DNA of 64,000 nucleotides from Larkinella knui (GTDB taxonomy: Bacteria; Bacteroidota; Bacteroidia; Cytophagales; Spirosomataceae), in contig NZ_RQJP01000003.1 in the NCBI RefSeq assembly GCF_003858645.1, forward strand, positions 124,001 through 188,000, read 5' to 3'. A model generated the notes under the pieces. The model had not been told where the DNA came from, did no database searches, and saw nothing but the letters and a program-made list of their open reading frames with translations. The position numbers were made by a program, and so were the translations under genes. Numbering within the stretch: the first letter of the stretch is position 1; every line of letters starts with the position of its first letter. Positions 44,391 through 52,828 of the stretch are shown here, in pieces.

Positions 44391-46961
44391 ATGAAAAAGT
44401 TTATACTTTTTAGTATTATTTTATGCTCCACACTTTCGTTTGCCCAGCCGCCCGCGGGTAATCCTCAGGGTGGTGCTCGCCCGGCACCGGTTATCCCCGG
44501 AACGGTCAATCCGGATGCGCCCCGTGGGAACGGCAAAATCTCGGGAACCCTGATCGACTCAACAACCAGTAAACCCGTCGAATTTGCGACCATCGCTTTG
44601 TTAAGCGTACAAACCGGCAAACCCATCGACGGAACGACCAGCGATGAAAAAGGAAAATTTTCGTTAACCAAACTCCTGCCGGGCGAATACCGGTTGCAGG
44701 TTTCTTTTCTGGGTTACAGAAACAAGGAAACCGGTAAGTTAAAAATTGAGCGCGGTACCGACATCAATGTCGGAAATGTGATGCTCGCTCCGGATGTGAA
44801 AACGTTGCAGGAAGTGAACGTGGTTGGCCAAACGCAAATCGTCGAGGAGAAAGTTGACCGGCTGGTTTACAACGCCGAAAAAGACATTACCAACAAAGGC
44901 GGAGACGCGTCGGAAGTGATGCGAAAAGTCCCGATGCTGTCGGTCGATCTCGACGGAAACGTGACCTTGCGCGGGAGCAGCAACGTCCGGGTTTTGATCA
45001 ATAACAAACCGTCAACGATTGTGGCCGCCAGTGTGGCCGATGCGCTGAAACAGATTCCGGCGGATATGATCAAGTCGGTGGAAGTCATTACGTCACCGTC
45101 GGCGAAATACGATGCGGAAGGGTCGGCCGGTATTATCAACATCATTACCAAGAAAAACACCTTGCAGGGATTGACCCTGAACATGGATGCGGGCGTCGGC
45201 AACCGGGGTTCCAACCTCGGCCTGAACGGGAATTACCGCGCCGGAAAAATGGGCTTCTCACTGGGCGGTTTTGGCCGAGCCAATTATAACATCAAAGGCG
45301 GTTTTGAAAACACGCAACGGAGCTTTTTCGAAGGGGTGACGACCGAAACCCGCCAGATGGCCGACACAAAGAATCAGTTTATTTTCGGGAATTACCAACT
45401 GGGCTTCGACTACGATCTGGCTAAAAATCAAAGCATTACGGCTTCGTTGCGGTATGGCGCACAAAACGGGAAAACGTCGCAGAACCTGTCAACCGTTTTC
45501 TTTCCGGGAGGCTTACTTCCGCAACAAGCATCACGGCGGGACGTCGATATCAAGAACCTGTCGGGAACCGTCGATTTGAACGTCGATTATACGAGAACGT
45601 TCAAAAAACCGCAGCAAGAGTTCAGCATTCTGACCCAGTTCAGCCGCAATAACCGGACAAATGATTACGAAGCCGATCTGTTTGGCAGTTCGTCGACCCT
45701 AACCGGCCGCGACCGCAACGACAACCTGAGTTACAACCAGGAATCGACCATCCAGATTGATTACCAGACGCCCGTAAAAGCCAACCAACTGGTTGAATTT
45801 GGTGGAAAAGGCATCTTCCGGCAGGTTGACAGTGATTATAAGTATTTTCTTTCTACCGGTCCGACCGGCGAATACAGTCAGAATCCGAACCGCCCCAACA
45901 ACGGTCTGGATTACGACCAGAACGTAGCTGCCACCTATTTTTCGTACACCTACACGTCGAAAACCAAGTACACGATCAAGGCCGGTGCACGGTATGAATA
46001 CACGATGATCAACGCCAATTTCCGCTCGGAAACGCCGGGCCAGTCGATCGACATTCCGAGTTACGGCAATCTGGTTCCGAGTATCAACATTTCAAAATCA
46101 CTGAAAGGTGGTAAAACGGTAAAGATTGCGTACAACCGGCGGTTACAGCGGCCCGGTATCCAGTTCCTGAATCCGAACATCAATGCGGCTAACCCGCAAA
46201 ACATCACCTTCGGAAACCCGTATCTGGCCCCGGAATTGACCGACAATGTCGAACTCAGCACGAGTGCCTACATCAAGAAAACGTACCTGAACGTCTCGCT
46301 GTTTGCCCGCCGGACGGACAACTCCATCGAGAGCGTTCGGACCACGAGTCAGGATGGGGTCATCACGACGACATACCAGAATATCGGACATAAAGAAAAT
46401 TACGGTGCCAACGTATTTGGTAACATCAGCCTTTTCACAAAATGGCAGATTGGCGGTGGCGCCGACGCTTATTACTCCTACATCACCAACAACAGCCCCA
46501 CGCCATCGCTCAACGCGAGCAACTCCGGGGTGGTGGTAACGGGCCGGATGTTTACGAGCCTGGCGCTCAAAAAAGGCTGGGGTGTCCAGGGATTTGGTTT
46601 CGTTCAGGGACGGAGCGTTCAATTGCAAGGCTATCAAACCGGTTTTGCGTTCTATAGTCTGGGCGTTAAAAAGGACATTAAAGACGCCAAAGGACAGACG
46701 AAAGGCAGTTTGGGTTTGGCGGGCGAAAACTTCCTGACCAATCCGTTCAAAATGCGGACGGAACTCAGCTCGCCCACGTTCCAGCAGAGCAACATCAACT
46801 ACTTCTATAACCGGGGGATTCGCTTGACCTTCAGCTACCGGATTGGTAAAATGAGTTTCGACCAACCCAAACGCCCGAAAAAATCCGTCAACAACGACGA
46901 CGTAAAAGGGGGCGGTGACGGCGGTGGTCAGCCACAATCCGGCGGAGCTGCGAAACAGTAA
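44391..46961 (+). CDS. TonB-dependent receptor-like outer-membrane beta-barrel protein (OMP_b-brl_3 type)
   Basis: 856 residues. Signal peptide (MKKFILFSIILCSTLSFAQ), a proline/glycine-rich linker, a carboxypeptidase-like domain (GKISGTLIDSTTSKPVEFATIALLSVQTGKPIDGTTSDEKGKFSLTKLLPGEYRL), plug (EEKVDRLVYNAEKDITNKGGDASEVMRKVPMLSVDLDGNVTLRGSSNVRVLINNKPSTIVAASVADALKQIPADMIKSVEVITSPSAKYDAEGSAGIINII), barrel with NRRLQRPGIQFLNPNINAANPQNITFGNPYLAPE. The Gly/Lys-rich tail after SFDQPKRPKK is unusual. Related in type to the receptor at 23865 but not a recent duplicate. The sigma factor gene upstream may control it. Confidence 0.93.
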   Translation: MKKFILFSIILCSTLSFAQPPAGNPQGGARPAPVIPGTVNPDAPRGNGKISGTLIDSTTSKPVEFATIALLSVQTGKPIDGTTSDEKGKFSLTKLLPGEYRLQVSFLGYRNKETGKLKIERGTDINVGNVMLAPDVKTLQEVNVVGQTQIVEEKVDRLVYNAEKDITNKGGDASEVMRKVPMLSVDLDGNVTLRGSSNVRVLINNKPSTIVAASVADALKQIPADMIKSVEVITSPSAKYDAEGSAGIINIITKKNTLQGLTLNMDAGVGNRGSNLGLNGNYRAGKMGFSLGGFGRANYNIKGGFENTQRSFFEGVTTETRQMADTKNQFIFGNYQLGFDYDLAKNQSITASLRYGAQNGKTSQNLSTVFFPGGLLPQQASRRDVDIKNLSGTVDLNVDYTRTFKKPQQEFSILTQFSRNNRTNDYEADLFGSSSTLTGRDRNDNLSYNQESTIQIDYQTPVKANQLVEFGGKGIFRQVDSDYKYFLSTGPTGEYSQNPNRPNNGLDYDQNVAATYFSYTYTSKTKYTIKAGARYEYTMINANFRSETPGQSIDIPSYGNLVPSINISKSLKGGKTVKIAYNRRLQRPGIQFLNPNINAANPQNITFGNPYLAPELTDNVELSTSAYIKKTYLNVSLFARRTDNSIESVRTTSQDGVITTTYQNIGHKENYGANVFGNISLFTKWQIGGGADAYYSYITNNSPTPSLNASNSGVVVTGRMFTSLALKKGWGVQGFGFVQGRSVQLQGYQTGFAFYSLGVKKDIKDAKGQTKGSLGLAGENFLTNPFKMRTELSSPTFQQSNINYFYNRGIRLTFSYRIGKMSFDQPKRPKKSVNNDDVKGGGDGGGQPQSGGAAKQ

Positions 46962-47317
46962 GAGTTAAGAGTTAACAAGTCGTCTGAGCTAGGGGCAAGC
47001 CCTGGAAGGGCGGTCTGTTGATAGAAAATAGAACAATCAAATACCGTTAGCTCCGGAGAAGCGGTCTGGGAAACATCCTCAGGCCGCCCCTCCGGAGCTA
47101 ATCGCTTAAGGACTCTCTGGCAACTAGTAACAGCAAACCCCTCCGGGGTTAATTCAAACACTTTCTAAAAATTAATCCGTCAGCCATTCGTGCGGGCGAC
47201 CAACTGTTAACCGCATGGGCGTCGGACAGACGATGCCGCCCCCTCTCAACTCTTAACCACACGGGGGTGTCGGCCGGCCGATACCGCCCGTCTTAACCCT
47301 AAACTCTTAATTCTTAA
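46962..47317. repeat. Repeat-rich intergenic region
   Basis: No gene. It begins and ends with AGAGTTAAGAGTTAAC-like words in opposite orientation (about 46963-46978 and 47302-47317). In between, TTAGCTCCGGAG (47047-47058) pairs with its complement at 47090-47101, with further pairing of the inner arms, and a separate CCCCTCCGGGG dyad lies near 47138-47150, next to TTAATTC. The piece looks like an accumulation of short palindromic repeats between two convergent genes. Confidence 0.6.
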
Positions 47318-48238
47318 CTACAACATGGCTGCGCCGAAAACGCCGGCGCTGTCGCCCAGTTTGGGTTTCAGGAAATTGGTGCTGAGCCGGCCTTCGTTGA
47401 AGACGTATTTTTTGGCCCGTTCAACGCCTTCGGTATACAGCAGATCGATGTTGCCAACGCCCCCGCCCAGGACAATGGCATCCGGATCGAGAACGTTGAT
47501 AATGACTGAAATAGCCCTTCCGAAGTTTTCCAAAAGCCGGTCGATGGTTTGTGTCGCATAGGGATCGATACCGGCCTGATGGCGCTCGACAATCTCTTTC
47601 ATCTTGCGGCTTTCTCCACTCACATCCTTGTAGTACCGCTGCAGCGCCGGGCCCGAGAAAACCTGCTCGTTGCAGCCCCGTTTGCCGCAATAGCACGGAT
47701 ACCCGTTTTCTTCCAGGATAATATGGCCCCATTCGCCACCGATGCCCTGCAGGCCGTTCTGCACAAAGGGCTGGCCGTCTTTCCCGCGAAAAACCACCCC
47801 GCCACCGACGCCTGTACCCATAATGACGCCGAAAACCGCCCGGAAATCCGGCACAATCTCCGGCACCGCACCCAGGGTTGCCTCGGCCAGGGCGAAGCAG
47901 TTGGCATCATTGGCAATGCTCACCGGAACGCCGAGCACCTTCGCCAGTTCCTGCGGCAGTGGCATCCCGTTCAGGCAGGTGGTGTTGGAGCCCTTCATGA
48001 CTTGCCGGGCGGGATCGAATGTGCCGGGGGTGCCAAATCCGATGTGGTCGGGCTGGTAACCGGTTTCGGCCTTTAGCTGGTTGACAAGGCTGGTAATCTG
48101 ATTGACAATATGTTGATAGCCCTTTTCAGCTTCGGTATCGATGCGTTTCCGAATTACAACGGCGTCGGGCGAAGGGGCTGATAACACAACGCCTTCAATT
48201 TTGGTACCGCCCAGATCAATACCCCAATACGTTTTCAT
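47318..48238 (-). CDS. ROK-family sugar kinase (glucokinase-like)
   Basis: 306 residues, typical ROK length. ATP-binding WGIDLGGTKIEGVVL (3-18), GFGTPGTFDP near 83, catalytic region ANDANCFALAEATLGA (Asp near 120), GTGVGGGVVFRGK near 145 and the zinc-site signature GEWGHIILEENGYPCYCGKRGCNEQVFSGPAL (about 168-200). Phosphorylates glucose, N-acetylglucosamine or a related hexose. Alone on its strand, 356 bases downstream (in its own direction) from the repeat region. Confidence 0.93.
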   Translation of the reverse strand: MKTYWGIDLGGTKIEGVVLSAPSPDAVVIRKRIDTEAEKGYQHIVNQITSLVNQLKAETGYQPDHIGFGTPGTFDPARQVMKGSNTTCLNGMPLPQELAKVLGVPVSIANDANCFALAEATLGAVPEIVPDFRAVFGVIMGTGVGGGVVFRGKDGQPFVQNGLQGIGGEWGHIILEENGYPCYCGKRGCNEQVFSGPALQRYYKDVSGESRKMKEIVERHQAGIDPYATQTIDRLLENFGRAISVIINVLDPDAIVLGGGVGNIDLLYTEGVERAKKYVFNEGRLSTNFLKPKLGDSAGVFGAAML

Positions 48239-48453
48239 GCCAGGATTTAGAAATAAATGTTCCGCGAATTACGATTTTTTGCCGAAAACCTCCCAATTTA
48301 AAAAAATTAAAGTTCGGCCTGGTGCGGCAGGCAGGGCCGCATTCAAAGACCGTTAAAGCAATCTTTTCTCCGAATTCTTCTCCTTCTTGAATCCGTACCG
48401 GGAGAAACGTGTTGAGGTAAACGACGTTATTTCCATCCTTGATCCTGATTGAT
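48239..48453. other. Intergenic gap between divergent genes
   Basis: About 215 bases holding the start regions of the ROK kinase and the FAD reductase. No strong promoter or operator match was seen. Confidence 0.3.
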
Positions 48454-49599
48454 ATGAGTACTCTTTCAACCTACGATGCGATTATTGTCGGCGGAGGTCC
48501 GGCGGGAAGTACCTGCGCTTCCATCCTGGTACGTTCCGGCTTGCGTACGCTCATCCTCGACAGTGCCCATTTCCCGCGCGTCAAACTCTGCGCAGGCTGG
48601 CTTTCGGCACCGGTTTGGGACGTGCTCGGCCTGTCTCCCACCGAATATACTCCTGGGCTCTGGGCGTGGAACCAGGTTCACATCAACTTCCGGGGCAAGA
48701 AATACACCGTAAAATCGAACGGCTATTTTGTGCGCCGGTATGAATTTGATGATTTTCTCCTGCGACGGAGCAATGCCGAGATTCTGGAAGGGTATTTTGT
48801 CAGACAGATCGAACGGGATTCCGAAGGCTATTGGGTGCTCAACAACCAATTTCGGGCGAAGTATCTGGTTGGTGCCGGTGGCAGCCATTGCCCGGTCGCC
48901 CGCGCTTTATTTCCCAAACCCGACAACCAGCCCTGCGGAACCCAGGAGCGGGAATTCGAGGGAATCCCGGAGGACATTGCAGCTTCGCGCGCCGGGGCGG
49001 ATGGCGAACCGGAAATCCTGCTGCACGACGACATGAAGGGGTATTCCTGGAATATTCCCAAGGGCTCCTGGCTGAACGTCGGCACCGGCACGACGGTGGC
49101 CCGGGAAGTCGTGCCAGCCTGGAACAAAGCCCGGGCGTTTTTCGAGGGCGTCACGGGAAGGCGGGCCACCATTCCGGTTTCAGCCCGCCCCATGCTGGAA
49201 AAAATGAAGGGACACGGTTATCTCGCTTTCCACCCCAATCGACTGCGGACCTGTCAGCACGACAACGCCTTTCTGGTCGGTGATGCGCTGGGACTGGCGC
49301 AACCGATGACGGGCGAAGGCATTTTGCCCGCCCTGCTCTCGGGAAAAATCTGCGGGATGGCTATTGCCGAAGGAGCACCCGAAACCTACAGTGAACGGCT
49401 GCGAAATCATCCGGTTATTAGCGACTACCGAATCCTGTATTCGTTTCAACAACTGGTAAAAAAAATCCTTCAGGGCCGAAGCTCGAAAAAACAGCCTGCA
49501 TCAAGCCTTTCCGACCGGCTTTTTGTGCGCGTCTTCGCCTATCTGTTTTCGGGTAAAAGCATACCGGGCAGCCGCATTTTCGCAGCCATGAGGACGTAG
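48454..49599 (+). CDS. FAD-dependent oxidoreductase, geranylgeranyl reductase family
   Basis: 381 residues from ATG 48454; an in-frame TTG lies 15 bases upstream. FAD-binding YDAIIVGGGPAGSTCASILVRSGLRTLILD (residues 6-35), FPRVKLCAGWLS near 45, which corresponds to the family's PxxK-C/G-GG segment, and the second FAD motif FLVGDALGLAQPMTGEGILPALLSG near 275. The family reduces isoprenoid chains or oxidises/halogenates aromatic products; substrate not predictable. It is convergent with the SDR gene, 19 bases apart. Confidence 0.9.
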   Translation: MSTLSTYDAIIVGGGPAGSTCASILVRSGLRTLILDSAHFPRVKLCAGWLSAPVWDVLGLSPTEYTPGLWAWNQVHINFRGKKYTVKSNGYFVRRYEFDDFLLRRSNAEILEGYFVRQIERDSEGYWVLNNQFRAKYLVGAGGSHCPVARALFPKPDNQPCGTQEREFEGIPEDIAASRAGADGEPEILLHDDMKGYSWNIPKGSWLNVGTGTTVAREVVPAWNKARAFFEGVTGRRATIPVSARPMLEKMKGHGYLAFHPNRLRTCQHDNAFLVGDALGLAQPMTGEGILPALLSGKICGMAIAEGAPETYSERLRNHPVISDYRILYSFQQLVKKILQGRSSKKQPASSLSDRLFVRVFAYLFSGKSIPGSRIFAAMRT

Positions 49600-49618
49600 C
49601 CGATAGAAGGCTCCTGCC

Positions 49619-50356
49619 CTAACGGTTGTTCATCCGGTTGAACTGTTCATCCAGTTCCTGACGGGAAGCCTTCCGGTTTTTCTCCGAAGTACCGTAACCG
49701 ATTTCCAGATCGCCCTGCTCCAGCCGGTGCATCACCGCATCGGCAAATTCGTCGACCGGTACGCCGAACGTGTGCAATCCCGGCCCGCCCAAATCCGTAT
49801 TCACGGCGGGTGGTATCACCTCAATCACCCGGATGCTGGTGGTCGCCAGCTGGTGCCGCAGCGATTGGGTAAAGGAGTGCAGGGCGGCTTTCGTAGCACA
49901 ATAGACCGGCACCATCGCCAGCGGGGCAAACGCCAGGCCCGACGAAACGGTGATAAACGCCGAATTGGCCTGCCGACTCAGATCGGGGATCAGCAAAACG
50001 GTCAGATGAATGGGCGCTTCCAGATTGATGGCGATTTCCTGCTGGTAAGTACTCCAATCTTTGGGTGGCTGCGTCAATGACAACCGCTGCTGAATTCCGG
50101 CATTGTGAACCACCACATTGAGCGTGGGGAATTCGCTGCGCAACCGGTCAACCAGCGCCAGTCGCTCCGATTCCTGAGCCAGATCGCCAACGTGATAGTG
50201 TAAACCCGGGTGCTTTTGCTGCGCTTCCCGAAGCTTGTCCTCGTTGCGTCCGCAAATGATCACCTCGCTGCCCGCCGTCAGAAAACGTTCGGCCAGGGCC
50301 AAACCAATACCGGATGCTCCGCCGGTAACTAATACCGTATTCTTTGATAAGTTCAT
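49619..50356 (-). CDS. SDR-family NAD(P)-dependent oxidoreductase
   Basis: 245 residues. Cofactor motif VTGGASGIGLALAERF (10-25), NAGIQQ near 88, and the active-site serine VSSGLAFAPLAMVPVYCATKAALHSFTQSL with YxxxK near 150. Resembles DltE-like members. Reduces or oxidises an alcohol/ketone group; substrate unknown. Confidence 0.93.
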   Translation of the reverse strand: MNLSKNTVLVTGGASGIGLALAERFLTAGSEVIICGRNEDKLREAQQKHPGLHYHVGDLAQESERLALVDRLRSEFPTLNVVVHNAGIQQRLSLTQPPKDWSTYQQEIAINLEAPIHLTVLLIPDLSRQANSAFITVSSGLAFAPLAMVPVYCATKAALHSFTQSLRHQLATTSIRVIEVIPPAVNTDLGGPGLHTFGVPVDEFADAVMHRLEQGDLEIGYGTSEKNRKASRQELDEQFNRMNNR

Positions 50357-50813
50357 AGCATTGATGGAATTTAAATTGATTTTCAGCGCAAAATAACCGT
50401 TCTCCCCGTTGAATTTGTCTGCCGGGTTTTGGCGGTTTTGGCGTCACGAACACCCAAGATACAACTTCGCCTACACCGACGTACTCCCGGCGGTTTGAAT
50501 CGTTGGTTAACAGCACCATACTTATTTTGCGGGAAAAAAAATTGCTTTTGCAAAGGAGAAACCCGCCACTAATTCATCTTTATTCAGGCGCAATCTTTTC
50601 TTTAGTTCCGAACGCTTAACAATTGAATTATCAGCAGAAAACAGGCAAAAAAGCGATCAAATCATTAAATTATTTTGTTATAAAACAGATCCCTATCCGT
50701 ACAATTACCTCGCATAACCAACCCGATACAGGTTGTTCCCGTTATGGAATTGGGAGGCTCGATGGGAGGTTTGCCAACGGGCTCGAAAATTTATCGTTAC
50801 CCAACAGATACTC
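50357..50813. other. Intergenic gap
   Basis: About 450 bases. Short ORFs here are not supported by similarity or plausible composition. It contains the start region of the small ORF at 50814. Confidence 0.3.
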
Positions 50814-50993
50814 ATGAAAAAGCACATTCAACTTGAACTGACTGAAGCTGAAGCTCAGATGCTGGCCTTCCTGTTGCATACGGCCACGGATCAGTTTCAC
50901 GCCAGTAAAGTTCTCCGGGAACGGGCCAAAATCAGTTTAAAGGACTTAAGAACGGCCGAAACCGTGAGGAGGAAATTAACGCACGTGAAATAA
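50814..50993 (+). CDS. Small conserved-looking protein of unknown function
   Basis: 59 residues: basic-acidic, predicted largely helical (HIQLELTEAEAQMLAFLLHTATDQF ... RAKISLKDLRTAETVRRKLTH). No signal or membrane segment and no family recognised. A strong terminator lies 20 bases after the stop, which supports a real gene. The ATG is the first with a plausible leader; the frame extends upstream. Confidence 0.55.
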   Translation: MKKHIQLELTEAEAQMLAFLLHTATDQFHASKVLRERAKISLKDLRTAETVRRKLTHVK

Positions 50994-51014
50994 CCTCGAT
51001 ACCGAAGAGTTTGG

Positions 51015-51044
51015 CCCGCCGGAACGGCCCCGGCGGGTTTTTCT
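51015..51044 (+). terminator. Terminator of the small ORF
   Basis: CCCGCCGG (51015-51022) pairs with CCGGCGGG (51030-51037), followed by TTTTTCTTT. Confidence 0.88.
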
Positions 51045-51232
51045 TTGTCCTCCACTGACCAGGCGATGAACAGAACGCGGCTGGTTCTAATTTTTACGGA
51101 AAACCACCAATTCGGGCGGGTCAATTACTACTTTTGGCAGTCTAAACAAGCCGTATGGGCGCACGACGCAGCCGCAAGCCCCTTCCAATTTTCTCAAAAT
51201 CCCCAACCATCCCTACAAACAGCGATTTAAAA

Positions 51233-51973
51233 ATGGCCTGGTACGAAAACTTTTTTAATGGGCTGGTGCAGGAAGCCTGGAAAGCCGCCCAAACCGAAGA
51301 GCAAACCGAACTGGAATGCGACTTTCTGAATGATGTGCTGGAATTGCAACCCGGTCAGCGGGTGCTCGACATCTTTTGCGGACACGGCCGACACGCGCTC
51401 GAACTCGCCCGGCTGGGGTATGCCGTAACCGGTGTCGATATTTCAACCGAATCCATCCTGGAGGTGCAGAAGGTGGCCAAACGCGAAAAATTACCCGTAG
51501 AAGCGATTGCCGGCGACTTTCTGGCCCTGGATCTGGAAGGCGGTTTTCAGGCTGCGTATTGTTTTGGTAACAGTTTCAGCTTCTTTCCGCACGATCAGAT
51601 GCTGCTTTTTCTGCAAAAAATTGCGGACCAGCTCCCGACTGGTGGCCGGTTTGCGGCCGAAACCGCCATGATTGCCGAGAGTGTGCTGCCCGATTTTCAG
51701 GAACGAAGCTGGATGCAGGCCGGTGATATTACGTTCCTGATGGAGAATAACTATGATGCGCGCCAGAGCTGCATCAATGCCCAGCTGACGTATTTGCGAA
51801 ACGGTCAGTCGGTTCAGCGTCAGGCCCGTCACTACGTTTACACGATCGCCGAATTGCACCGTCTGTTCGAGAAAGCCGGTCTGACTATCACCGAACAGTT
51901 TGGCAACCTGGATGGCTCGGAATTTTTACTGGGTGACGACCGGCTGCTGCTGGTCGCCCAAAAAATGGAATGA
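51233..51973 (+). CDS. Class I SAM-dependent methyltransferase
   Basis: 246 residues from ATG 51233, where the aligned family start MAWYENFFNGLVQEAW lies; the frame opens 78 bases upstream. Motif I VLDIFCGHGRHALELARLG near 49 and VTGVDIST near 73 bind S-adenosylmethionine. AYCFGNSFSFFPHDQMLLFLQKIADQLPTGGRF matches the later Rossmann motifs. Methyl acceptor unknown. Confidence 0.9.
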   Translation: MAWYENFFNGLVQEAWKAAQTEEQTELECDFLNDVLELQPGQRVLDIFCGHGRHALELARLGYAVTGVDISTESILEVQKVAKREKLPVEAIAGDFLALDLEGGFQAAYCFGNSFSFFPHDQMLLFLQKIADQLPTGGRFAAETAMIAESVLPDFQERSWMQAGDITFLMENNYDARQSCINAQLTYLRNGQSVQRQARHYVYTIAELHRLFEKAGLTITEQFGNLDGSEFLLGDDRLLLVAQKME

Positions 51974-52133
51974 ATCGAATTGACGCTGAATTGGTTCAGG
52001 TTCGCGAACGAGTAATCAGATTATTTATTGCAATTTTTGAATTTTTGAAAGAATAATTGGTGGTAAGTTAGACGGTTTGGCGACTTATGTGTAGTTTAAC
52101 GGCGACTTAACACTGTTAACTTGACGTAACTGG
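51974..52133. promoter_or_regulatory. Leader of the TetR gene with 9-bp direct repeats
   Basis: GGCGACTTA occurs at 52079-52087 and again at 52101-52109, 22 bases (about two helical turns) apart, and GTTAAC is at 52115-52120. The spacing suits binding of a dimer pair such as the TetR product itself. Confidence 0.4.
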
Positions 52134-52727
52134 ATGGAGACACTTGAGCGCAAGCAACGTAGCCGGGAGCAAACCCGCTCCGGAATTGTTTTGACCGCTA
52201 AAGACATTGCTCGCCGTGAAGGATGGCAAGCTGTGTCGATCCGCAAGATTGCCGACGCCATTGATTATAGTGCGCCGATTGTTTACGAATACTTCGATAG
52301 TAAAGATATTCTGCTGGATGAAATCCGGAATGAAGGGTTTCACCACTTACGACTTGAGTACGAACGCATCAAGAAAGTATACCGCGATCCGGAGAAACGG
52401 TTGTTCGAAATGTCGATTGTGCAGTGGCAATTTGCCATGGCGCAACCCGAAATTTACGAGGTCATGTATAATCTGAATGGCGCTTACTGTGTGCTTCCGG
52501 TCCGCGATTCCGTCGAGGTGGAAGCCATCAGTACCATCATCCGGGAAATTATATTCACCTTCATTCCCAAGTCGCAGGAAAGTATTCAGAAGCTCTATTT
52601 TGAGTGGTGGTCGCTATCGCACGGTATGATTACGCTCGCCATGATGCTTCGCGAACGCCAGCCTTTGGAACAATCGGAGCAGGTTTACCGCGACTCCATC
52701 CGCCGGTTTGTCCGCGGACTGCGGTAA
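52134..52727 (+). CDS. TetR/AcrR-family transcriptional regulator
   Basis: 197 residues. The HTH is at about 14-60 (TRSGIVLTAKDIARREGWQAVSIRKIADAIDYSAPIVYEYFDSKDILLDEI). The C-terminal ligand-binding part has a TetR_C-like YEVMYNLNGAYCVLPVRDSVEVEAISTII pattern. Likely a ligand-responsive repressor of itself and of the neighbouring amidohydrolase. Followed by its own terminator. Confidence 0.92.
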   Translation: METLERKQRSREQTRSGIVLTAKDIARREGWQAVSIRKIADAIDYSAPIVYEYFDSKDILLDEIRNEGFHHLRLEYERIKKVYRDPEKRLFEMSIVQWQFAMAQPEIYEVMYNLNGAYCVLPVRDSVEVEAISTIIREIIFTFIPKSQESIQKLYFEWWSLSHGMITLAMMLRERQPLEQSEQVYRDSIRRFVRGLR

Positions 52728-52745
52728 TCTATCCGGTATTGGTAC

Positions 52746-52803
52746 GACTGAACGATAAAGGTCTGATTGGTTTTACCGGTCGGTCTTCATCGTTCAGTCT
52801 TTT
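52746..52803 (+). terminator. Long-loop terminator after the TetR gene
   Basis: GACTGAACGAT (52746-52756) pairs with its complement at 52789-52799, followed by TTTTC. Confidence 0.65.
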
Positions 52804-52828
52804 CAAGATTCTAGCCCAAAGCCGGAAC

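Noticed and set aside
50148-50519. 123-codon minus-strand frame at the SDR start
   Set aside because: It overlaps the first 70 codons of the SDR gene out of frame and has no recognisable content.
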